Origin: an uncultured beta proteobacterium
GTDB taxonomy: Bacteria > Pseudomonadota > Gammaproteobacteria > Burkholderiales > Burkholderiaceae_E
Length of the DNA: 53,134 bases
NCBI GenBank assembly: GCA_903934295.1
Contig: CAIZNI010000021.1
Location: 1 to 53,134, forward strand
Direction of reading: 5' to 3'
Shown here in pieces: positions 46,486 through 53,134 of this stretch (position 1 is its first letter; each line of letters starts with the position of its first letter). Under the pieces are notes generated by a model. That model was not told the DNA's origin. It searched no databases and saw only the letters and a list, made by a program, of their open reading frames with translations. A program made the position numbers and the translations under genes.

Positions 46486-47610
46486 ATGCGCATCGTCCAT
46501 GTCGTCGGCGCCCGGCCCCAGTTCGTGAAACTGGCGGTGCTGGTGCGCGCGGTCGACGCGGACGCGGGTCTCGACTGGCAGCAGGTGGTGGTGCACACCG
46601 GACAGCACTACGACGAGTCGATGTCGGCGCGTTTTTTCGAGGAGTTCGGCCTGGCGCCACCCGCGCGCAACCTGGCTGTCGGGTCGGGTCCCCACGGCGC
46701 GCAGACCGGGCAGATGCTGGCCGGGCTTGAAACCGCTTTCGCCGAGCTGGCGCCGGATCTGGTCATCGTCTATGGCGACACCAACTCGACGCTGGCTGGC
46801 GCGCTGGCGGCGGTGAAGATGGGCATACCGGTGGCGCATGTCGAGGCGGGCCTGCGCAGCTTCAACCGGGCGATGCCCGAAGAGATCAACCGGGTCGCCA
46901 CCGACCATGTCGCCGACCTCTTGCTGGCGCCAACCCGCGAGGCACTGGCGCATCTCGAACGCGAGGGCCTGGCGGCGCGCTCGCACTGGGTCGGCGATGT
47001 GATGGCCGATGCGGTGTTGCGGGCGTCCGACCGGGCACGTCGCGACAGCGAGGCGCGGGTCCGCCTGGGGCTGGCCGGCCGGCGCTTCGCGCTGGCCACC
47101 GTGCACCGCGCGCAGGCCACCGCGCCGGCGGTGCTGGCCGGACTGCTCCAGGCGCTGGACGAATGCGCCCGCGACTTCGACGCGCTGGTGCTGCCGCTGC
47201 ATCCGCGAACCCGCGCCGCGATCCAGGCGCTGGACCCCGATTGGCAGGCGCCACCCGGCTGGATCGTGTGCGAGCCGCTGGGCCATGCCGACATGCTCGC
47301 GCTGGTCCAGGACGCGGCGGTCGTGCTGACCGATTCCGGCGGCCTGCAAAAGGAGGCCTTCCTGCTGGGCACGCCCTGCGTGACCCTGCGCGAGGAGACC
47401 GAATGGACCGAGAGCGTGCTGGCCGGCGGCAATGTCGTCGCCGGCCTGGCGCCCGGGTCGGTGGTGAACGCGCTGCACCGGCTGCTGGCCTGCGCACCGT
47501 CGCGTTCGGCGCTGGCGGCGTTGGCCGCCGACTGCTACGGGCAGGGCCAGGCCGGCGCGCGCATCGTGGCCGCATTGATCGCATTCAGGGAGGGACGAGA
47601 CGATGACTGA
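46486..47610 (+). CDS. wbpI: WbpI-like UDP-sugar 2-epimerase
   Basis: 374 residues. MRIVHVVGARPQFVKLAVLV, VVVHTGQHYDESMSARFFEEF, YGDTNSTLAGALAAVKMGIP and HVEAGLRSFNRAMPEEINR match the WecB/WbpI non-hydrolysing epimerase family. LTDSGGLQKEAFLLGTPC lies near the end. In this context it would turn UDP-GlcNAc3NAcA into UDP-ManNAc3NAcA rather than act on UDP-GlcNAc. Starts 3 bases after the aminotransferase stop, and overlaps the WbpB-like gene by 8 bases. Confidence 0.9.
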   Translation: MRIVHVVGARPQFVKLAVLVRAVDADAGLDWQQVVVHTGQHYDESMSARFFEEFGLAPPARNLAVGSGPHGAQTGQMLAGLETAFAELAPDLVIVYGDTNSTLAGALAAVKMGIPVAHVEAGLRSFNRAMPEEINRVATDHVADLLLAPTREALAHLEREGLAARSHWVGDVMADAVLRASDRARRDSEARVRLGLAGRRFALATVHRAQATAPAVLAGLLQALDECARDFDALVLPLHPRTRAAIQALDPDWQAPPGWIVCEPLGHADMLALVQDAAVVLTDSGGLQKEAFLLGTPCVTLREETEWTESVLAGGNVVAGLAPGSVVNALHRLLACAPSRSALAALAADCYGQGQAGARIVAALIAFREGRDDD

Positions 47611-48667
47611 CGAGCTGACGACCGCGCGGCCGAGAGTGAGGGTGGCGCTGGTGGGCATCGGCGCCTGGGGGCGCAATCTCGCGCGCAACTATGCGCAGCT
47701 GCCCGACGCCGAGCTGTGCTGGATCTGCGACACCGATCCGGGGCGTCTGGCCGAGGCGGCCCGCCATTTTCCGGACGCGGTGTGCACCACCGACTATGGC
47801 CAGGTGCTGGCCGATCCGCAGCTGGATGCGGTCGTCATCGCCGCCAGCGCGCAGGCGCATTTCACGCTCGGGCGGCGCGCATTGCTGGCGGGCAAGGACG
47901 TGTTCATCGAAAAACCCCTGGTGCTCGAGGTCGCCGACGGCGAGGAGCTGGTGCGGCTCGCCGCCGAACGCGCGCGGGTGCTGATGGTCGGGCATCTGCT
48001 GGAGTACCACCCGGTGGTGCTGCGCCTGCGCGACATGATCCGCGCCGGCGAACTGGGCCGCGTGCTCTACGTCTACAGCCAGCGGGTGAACCTGGGGACG
48101 GTCCGCCAGGACGAGAACGCGCTGTGGAGCCTGGCCCCGCACGACATCTCGTCGATCCTGTTCATGCTCGATCAGGTGCCCACCGACGTGTCGGCCCGTG
48201 GCCAGTGCTATGTGCAGCGCGGCATCGAGGACGTGGTCTTCATGAACATGAACTTCGCCGACCGGGCGATGGCGCACATCCACGTGAGCTGGCTCGATCC
48301 GCACAAGGTGCGCCGCATCACGGTGGTGGGCAGCAAGCGCATGGCGGTCTTCGACGATGCCGAGGGCACCGAGAAGCTGCGCATCTACGACAAGGGCGCC
48401 ACTGTCGGCGAGGAATGCAACACCTTCGCCGAGACGGTGGGCCTGCGCTTCGGCGACATCCGGATTCCGCACATCAAGTCGGCCGAGCCGTTGCGCCTGG
48501 AATGTCAACATTTTGTCGACTGCGTGCGCAGCCGCGCCCAGCCGGTGTCCGATGGGCAGGACGGTCTGCGCGTGGTGCGCATCCTGGCCGCCGCGCAGCG
48601 TTCGCTGAAATCCAATGGCGACCCGGTGACGGTCGACCTCGTGCCCGCGCCGCGGGTGGCTGCCTAG
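47603..48667 (+). CDS. wbpB: WbpB-like Gfo/Idh/MocA oxidoreductase
   Basis: 354 residues. An N-terminal NAD-binding site (RVALVGIGAWGRNLARNY), the catalytic Lys in DVFIEKPLV and a C-terminal alpha/beta domain (LWSLAPHDISSILFML). WbpB oxidises the 3-OH of UDP-GlcNAcA to a keto group for the aminotransferase. Overlaps the epimerase gene by 8 bases and is followed by the dehydrogenase gene 10 bases later. Confidence 0.88.
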   Translation: MTDELTTARPRVRVALVGIGAWGRNLARNYAQLPDAELCWICDTDPGRLAEAARHFPDAVCTTDYGQVLADPQLDAVVIAASAQAHFTLGRRALLAGKDVFIEKPLVLEVADGEELVRLAAERARVLMVGHLLEYHPVVLRLRDMIRAGELGRVLYVYSQRVNLGTVRQDENALWSLAPHDISSILFMLDQVPTDVSARGQCYVQRGIEDVVFMNMNFADRAMAHIHVSWLDPHKVRRITVVGSKRMAVFDDAEGTEKLRIYDKGATVGEECNTFAETVGLRFGDIRIPHIKSAEPLRLECQHFVDCVRSRAQPVSDGQDGLRVVRILAAAQRSLKSNGDPVTVDLVPAPRVAA

Positions 48668-48677
48668 GAGCCCTGTC

Positions 48678-50438
48678 ATGCCCTTGTCCTTTTCCAGTAC
48701 CGACGACTTCCGCTGGTCGCTTCGCAAGATCGCGGTGATCGGGCCCGGCATCGTCGGCATGCCGATGGCCGCGCTGCTCGCCCATGCGCGCATTTGCGAG
48801 GGCAGCGAGGAACCGGCCCGGGTGGTGGTGGTGCAGCGCGACTCGCCGACCTCGGGCTGGAAGGTCGCGGCGATCAATGCCGGGCGCAGCGTGATCGGCG
48901 GCATCGAGCCGGCGCTCGACGACATCGTGCGCGAGTCGGTCGCCGCGGGGCTGCTCAGCGCCACCGCCGACTATGGCGACATCGCCGACGCCGACCTGAT
49001 CCTGGTGAGCGTGCAGACCGATCGCAAGGGTCTGGAGCCCGACTACGGCCCGCTCTTCGATGCGCTCGAGCACCTGGCCCTCGCCCTGCTCAAGCGCCCG
49101 CCGGGCAACATTCCGGTGATCGTGTTCGAGTCGACCCTGGCGCCCTCGAGCATGGCGACGGTGGTTCGTGCGCACTTCGCCCGCCATGGCCTGCTCGAGG
49201 GACGCGACATCCTGCTGGGCAACAGCCCGAACCGGGTGATGCCGGGCCGGCTGGCCGAGCGGGTGGCCGCGTCGGACAAGCTGGTGGCGGGGCTGCATCC
49301 GCTCACCCCGGTGCTGGTGGCGCGGGTGTATTCGCGCATCGTCACCGGCGGGGAACTGCACCAGACCAACAGCATGACCGCCGAGGTGGTCAAGACGCTG
49401 GAGAACGCCTACCGGGACGTGCGCATCGCCTTCGCCGCCGAGGTGGTCCGGCACTGCGATCGCGAGGACATCGACTTCTATCGCCTGCGCGATGCGGTCA
49501 ACGTCCGGATCGCGCAGACCGATTCGGCGTCGGCCGATGCGACCGCGGTGCCCAGCGGTGCGGTGCTGGTGCCCACCACTGGCGTGGGTGGCCATTGCCT
49601 GCCCAAGGACGGGATCCTGCTGTGGTGGCGCGCGCTGCAGGCCGGACCGGCGGCCGGGCCCGAGGCCGCGCGCAGCCTGATCCTGCGCGCCCGCGAGATC
49701 AACGACGAGTCGCCCGCCAGCCTGATCGCGCTGGCCGAGCGCGCGTTCGGCCCGATCGACGGCCGGCGCGTGGCGCTGATGGGCACCGCCTATCGGTTCG
49801 ACTCCGAGGACACGCGCAACTCGCCCACGCTGGCCCTGGCACGCCTGCTGATTGCGCGCGGCTGTGCGGTGCGCCTGCACGATCCGTATGTGAAGCCCGA
49901 CGACCAGAACCTGCGCGCCGCCGACCTCACCGACTGCTTCACCGGCGATGCGGCGCTCGCGCTGGCCGATGCGCAGATCGTGATCTTCTGCACCGGCCAT
50001 GCGGTCTACCGCTCGGGGCTGGCGGGGCTCGTGGCCGGCGCCGCGCAGGCGGTGGGCGTGGTCGACGGCGCGAACCTGTTCCGCGCGGCCGATTTCGCCG
50101 CCTCGGGTCTGGGCTATGCGGGCATCGGGCGCGGCGCCGGCGAACCGTCGGCCGCGCTGATCGACGCGGTCGAGCAGGGCTTTCGCGCGATGGAGGACGG
50201 GGTGGCCGACGAGGTGGCGGCGGTCTGCGATTTCCTGAACGCGCACTTCGCTCACGAGGACTTCAACCGGGTCCGCTTCGAGGAGGTTCGACGCCTGGCG
50301 GCGACCTGTCCGACGGGCTGCGCGATCGCCGCGGCGCCGCAGCCGCACGGGTCCGCCGCCGCACGTGCGCTCACCGGCAGCCCCGCGGCGCCGATGCTGC
50401 GACTGGCGCGCCGCGACGCCAGCGGGGTTCCGGCCTGA
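48678..50438 (+). CDS. UDP-sugar 6-dehydrogenase, WbpA-like, with long C-terminal extension
   Basis: 586 residues against about 430 for the usual enzyme. It has the NAD site (KIAVIGPGIVGMPMAALL), ESTLAPSSMATVV, the catalytic Lys in EVVKTLENAYRDV and the catalytic Cys307 in GVGGHCLPKDGILLWW. Oxidises C6 of UDP-GlcNAc (or a related sugar) to the uronic acid that feeds the WbpB route. An N-terminal insert (about residues 36-62) and a C-terminal 100 residues beyond the SDH core (after about 480) are unusual. The tail has no recognised domain. Its TGA overlaps the next ATG (TGATG). Confidence 0.85.
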   Translation: MPLSFSSTDDFRWSLRKIAVIGPGIVGMPMAALLAHARICEGSEEPARVVVVQRDSPTSGWKVAAINAGRSVIGGIEPALDDIVRESVAAGLLSATADYGDIADADLILVSVQTDRKGLEPDYGPLFDALEHLALALLKRPPGNIPVIVFESTLAPSSMATVVRAHFARHGLLEGRDILLGNSPNRVMPGRLAERVAASDKLVAGLHPLTPVLVARVYSRIVTGGELHQTNSMTAEVVKTLENAYRDVRIAFAAEVVRHCDREDIDFYRLRDAVNVRIAQTDSASADATAVPSGAVLVPTTGVGGHCLPKDGILLWWRALQAGPAAGPEAARSLILRAREINDESPASLIALAERAFGPIDGRRVALMGTAYRFDSEDTRNSPTLALARLLIARGCAVRLHDPYVKPDDQNLRAADLTDCFTGDAALALADAQIVIFCTGHAVYRSGLAGLVAGAAQAVGVVDGANLFRAADFAASGLGYAGIGRGAGEPSAALIDAVEQGFRAMEDGVADEVAAVCDFLNAHFAHEDFNRVRFEEVRRLAATCPTGCAIAAAPQPHGSAAARALTGSPAAPMLRLARRDASGVPA

Positions 50439-51949
50439 TGAATCGCCTCCTGCGCGGCTATCAGTCGCGTGACCCGCGGGTGATGCTCGCGGTGATCCTG
50501 GGTGTGCTGCTGGTGACCATGGCCCCGCACGGCGTGCTCTCGGGCAACGAGGAGCAGTACCTGGCCGAGGCACTGCGCACCGTCAGCCCACAGTCCTGGC
50601 CGGCGGACAGCAACTTGCTGGGTGGTTTTCCGCACGCCGTGATCTTCAACCGGCTGCTCGGGTCGGCGGTGGATGCGCTGGGTTTTTCCGGCGCTCAGGC
50701 CCTCGGGCGCACGCTCGCGATCGCGCTCTACGCGGTGGCGCTGCTGCGCCTGTTCCGGGTGCTGGCACTGTCGGCCGGCGACCTGTTGTTCGTGCTGGTG
50801 GCCTTCCTGGCACTGGGTGAGAGCCTGGTCGGCAACGAGTGGATGTTTCGCGGCATCGAGCCCAAGGTGCTGGCCTACGGACTGGTGTTGCTGGCGCTGA
50901 CCGAACTGCTGCTCGAGCGGCCCGGGCGCTGCTATGCGCTGCTGGTGCTGGCCACCTACCTGCACGCCTTCGTCGGCGGGTTCTGGGCGATCATTTTCAC
51001 CATCGTGCTGCTGGCGATGCCCGCGACGCGCCGGCGGTCGCTGGTGGCCGGTGCGCTGGCTGCGCTGGCGATGCTGCCCTTCCTGTGGTTTCTGCTGGGC
51101 CGTGGCTATGCACAGTTCGACGCCGCCGCCGCGGCTGCCGGTCCGTCGTCGGGCTGGATCGTCACTTATGTGGCCTATCCCTGGCACACCACGCCCTTCG
51201 TCGATCTCCGCAGTGTCGTGCGCTGGACGCCGGGCATCCTGGGCACGATCGCGGTGGCCGTCGCGGCGCTGGTGGCCCGCCCGCACGTCCGCGATCAGCG
51301 CACCCGCACGCTGGCGTTGCTGGTGTTTCTGCCGGCGGCCTGGGTGCTGCTGGCGCTGGCACTGACCTGGGTGTTCGATGACGGCCGGCTCGGTGTCTTC
51401 GTGCTGTTCCGGCCCTCGGGCCTGGGCCTGCTGATCGCGCTGACGGGGGCGATGCTCTGGGCTCGCACGCTGGCGCCGTCGGCCAGCCAATGGATGCGGC
51501 TGGGCATGCTGGCGGTGGCGCTGCCGGCGGCGGTACCGGCGGTGCTGCAGCTTCATGTCTACCCGGTGGGTCGAGACCTGATGCGCACCAGCGCCCAGCA
51601 GCCGCTGGTGCAGTGGATCCGCGGCGAAACCGCGGCCGACAGCGTGTTCATGATCGATCCCGATCTCGAGGAGACGATGCTCGACTTCGAGCGCCGAACC
51701 GGGCGCGCGTCGCTGTTCATGCACCGGTTCACCCCGGGCGGCGCCGGCGATCTGCATGAGTGGTACCGGCGCCAGCAGTACCGCACCCAGGTGTTTTCCG
51801 AGGGCTGCGCCGATGCGCGCGCGCCGGCCCGTGTCGACTATGCGATCGTCAACGACGACGCTGCGCACCGGATGGTGCTCAGCTGCGGGCGGGTCGTTCA
51901 CCAGCGCGAAGGGCTGAGCGTGGTCCGGATGGGGGTGAGCGGTGGCTGA
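50438..51949 (+). CDS. Unrecognised multi-pass membrane protein (possibly GT-C-like)
   Basis: 503 residues with about ten hydrophobic segments and a soluble C-terminal domain (about residue 375 onward). After the first membrane helix a loop has GNEEQYLAEALRTV, acidic residues placed like those of GT-C glycosyltransferases, but this is only suggestive. No known family was recognised. In a polysaccharide run between a sugar-nucleotide dehydrogenase and a GT32 enzyme it is a candidate transferase or polymerase. Coupled to both neighbours by overlaps. Confidence 0.75.
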   Translation: MNRLLRGYQSRDPRVMLAVILGVLLVTMAPHGVLSGNEEQYLAEALRTVSPQSWPADSNLLGGFPHAVIFNRLLGSAVDALGFSGAQALGRTLAIALYAVALLRLFRVLALSAGDLLFVLVAFLALGESLVGNEWMFRGIEPKVLAYGLVLLALTELLLERPGRCYALLVLATYLHAFVGGFWAIIFTIVLLAMPATRRRSLVAGALAALAMLPFLWFLLGRGYAQFDAAAAAAGPSSGWIVTYVAYPWHTTPFVDLRSVVRWTPGILGTIAVAVAALVARPHVRDQRTRTLALLVFLPAAWVLLALALTWVFDDGRLGVFVLFRPSGLGLLIALTGAMLWARTLAPSASQWMRLGMLAVALPAAVPAVLQLHVYPVGRDLMRTSAQQPLVQWIRGETAADSVFMIDPDLEETMLDFERRTGRASLFMHRFTPGGAGDLHEWYRRQQYRTQVFSEGCADARAPARVDYAIVNDDAAHRMVLSCGRVVHQREGLSVVRMGVSGG

Positions 51950-52655
51950 TCGGCTGCCTGTGGTTGCCGGTGGCGTCGCGCCGACCGGCACGATTCCGCG
52001 GATCTTTCATCAGATCTGGATCAACGATCGCGAGCCCGAGCTGCCCGATGCGTTTCGGCGCTACCGCGATCGCTGGCTGGAATTGCACCCGGGGTGGGAG
52101 TACCGGCTCTGGAACCGGGAGAACCTGGATTTCACACCCCGGCGCCCCGAGCTGATCGCGCAGTGCAGGCACTATGCGCAGATGGCCGATGTCCTGCGAC
52201 TGGAGGTGCTGTACCAGCACGGCGGTGTCTACCTGGACACCGACTTCGAGCCGCTGCGCCCGATCGATTCGCTCCTGCAGGGCGCGGGGCACTTCTTCTG
52301 CTCCGAAGACGGCGCGCATGTGTCGATCGGGATCATCGGTGCGCGGCCGGCTTCCCCGCTGATCAGCCGACTGCTCGATGCGCTGCCCGAGCGGCTGGGC
52401 GCGCTGCCGATCAATCTCGAGACCGGGCCGTTGTTCGTCACCCGCCAGCTGCTGGCAGAAGGCTTCGATGGCGATGTGCGGTTCGTGGCGGGCCGGCTGT
52501 TCTACCCGTACGGGTGGGATGAGCCGCACCGGGCTGGGGAATCGTTTCCGGGTGCGCTGGCGGTGCATCGCTGGGCCCATTCCTGGGCGCAGGCGGAGGG
52601 GGTGCGCGAACGCATCCGTCGCGCCCTGGCCCGTGTGCTGGGCGGTGCGCGATGA
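51942..52655 (+). CDS. Family 32-type glycosyltransferase (DXD sugar-binding)
   Basis: 237 residues from GTG 51942, overlapping the preceding gene by 8 bases. [12 protein letters not shown] at the start and [22 protein letters not shown] contain the DXD motif and the pattern of the Gly_transf_sug family, which moves a hexose to polysaccharide acceptors. HRWAHSWAQ lies near the end. Cytoplasmic, no signal peptide. Stop overlaps the start of the repeat lipoprotein gene (ATGA). Confidence 0.87.
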   Translation: MADRLPVVAGGVAPTGTIPRIFHQIWINDREPELPDAFRRYRDRWLELHPGWEYRLWNRENLDFTPRRPELIAQCRHYAQMADVLRLEVLYQHGGVYLDTDFEPLRPIDSLLQGAGHFFCSEDGAHVSIGIIGARPASPLISRLLDALPERLGALPINLETGPLFVTRQLLAEGFDGDVRFVAGRLFYPYGWDEPHRAGESFPGALAVHRWAHSWAQAEGVRERIRRALARVLGGAR

Positions 52656-53134
52656 GGCCCGGGCGCGCGGTGGCTGGCTGGCGGCGCGTGGCGCGCGAGT
52701 CGCGCAGCCTGGGCGGTTCGGTCGTGCTGATCGGCATCGCCCTGGCGTGCGCGGCCTGCGGCGGTGGTGGCGGGTCGGACGGGGTGGCGGATTCGCCGGC
52801 GCCGGTGGCGGGTGCGCCGATGCCGGCGCCCGCTGCGGCACCGGTCCCAGGGTCCGCGCCGGTCCCTGCGCCGGCGCCGGTGCCCGAACCCGCACCGGTT
52901 CCCACGCCTGCGCCGGTTCCTGCGCCTGCCCCTGCACCGGTTCCTACGCCTGCCCCTGCGCCTGCGCCTGCTCCGGTTCCCACGCCTGCACCGGTTCCCA
53001 CGCCCGCACCGGTTCCCGGGCCCGCACCGGTCCCTGCACCCGCCCCGGTTCCCGCGCCCGCCCCGGTTCCCGCGCCCGCCCCGGTTCCCGCGCCCGCCCC
53101 GGTTCCCGCGCCCGCACCGGTCCCTGCGCCCGCC
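52652..53134 (+). CDS. Pro/Ala/Val-repeat lipoprotein, N-terminal part (runs off the window)
   Basis: 161 codons, no stop before the window end. Starts at the ATG that overlaps the GT32 stop. The first 36 residues form a lipoprotein signal ([20 protein letters not shown]) with the lipid Cys at the CAAC or LAC site. From about residue 44 the chain is a Pro/Ala/Val repeat (APVPAP, PVPTPA and variants), with an 18-bp DNA unit. The domain that this stalk carries lies outside the window. Likely an envelope protein of the polysaccharide locus. Confidence 0.8.
   Translation, partial: MRPGRAVAGWRRVARESRSLGGSVVLIGIALACAACGGGGGSDGVADSPAPVAGAPMPAPAAAPVPGSAPVPAPAPVPEPAPVPTPAPVPAPAPAPVPTPAPAPAPAPVPTPAPVPTPAPVPGPAPVPAPAPVPAPAPVPAPAPVPAPAPVPAPAPVPAPA
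52800..53134. repeat. 18-bp tandem repeat array coding PVPAPA
   Basis: Near-perfect copies of CCGGTTCCCGCGCCCGCC and variants, most regular from 53041 to the window end. In-frame, so slippage would change stalk length. Confidence 0.95.

Overview
The window is about 53 kb of very GC-rich DNA. Gene content and order point to a betaproteobacterium of the order Burkholderiales: a DUF1840 protein, an intracellular PHB depolymerase, a glnK-amtB-gshA-gshB run followed by a mannose-type EIIA-HPr-EI phosphotransferase set, and a UbiK protein. The genus cannot be fixed from the sequence alone. Genes are tightly packed, with many ATGA start/stop overlaps and several convergent pairs that share their stop codons. 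No rRNA, tRNA, CRISPR array, insertion sequence or replication origin was recognised.

Left edge (1-1.5 kb): visibly less GC-rich than the rest. It holds the first 180 codons of a Calx-beta repeat protein that runs off the window, and a small glycine-zipper lipoprotein gene whose second codon is a stop. Then 1.5-18.5 kb is housekeeping and mixed metabolism: metH, an SRPBCC protein, an amidohydrolase, a lipase-like lipoprotein, phaZ, a GST, a DUF1840 protein, a small lipoprotein, an MFS transporter, a COG2509-type flavoprotein, a class III aminotransferase, comM and a RIO-type kinase.

Catabolic block (18.6-28.7 kb): a crotonase, a branched-chain-type ABC importer (binding protein, LivH, a fused LivM-LivG, LivF), a thiolase and an acyl-CoA synthetase form one co-directional operon that probably takes up and degrades a carboxylic acid. 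A cupin protein and an orphan TRAP binding protein follow on the other strand.

Nitrogen, thiol and PTS block (28.8-38.0 kb): divergent from ubiK, an outer-membrane porin, glnK and amtB lie behind two 17-bp NtrC-type palindromes and a -24/-12 (sigma-54) promoter. A good rho-independent terminator closes that operon. Then come gshA and gshB, EIIA-HPr-EI, and a pseudouridine synthase homologue with Glu where the family has its catalytic Asp.

Polysaccharide locus (38.0-53.1 kb): a flippase-like membrane protein faces a long plus-strand run of a GT2, an FAD oxidoreductase, a polysaccharide deacetylase, an asparagine-synthase-type amidotransferase, and five genes that match the full route from UDP-GlcNAc to UDP-ManNAc3NAcA (dehydrogenase, WbpB-, WbpE-, WbpD- and WbpI-like). 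A large unrecognised membrane protein, a GT32 enzyme and a Pro/Ala/Val-repeat lipoprotein cut by the window end follow. The run encodes making and modifying a surface glycan containing an amidated or acetamido uronic acid.
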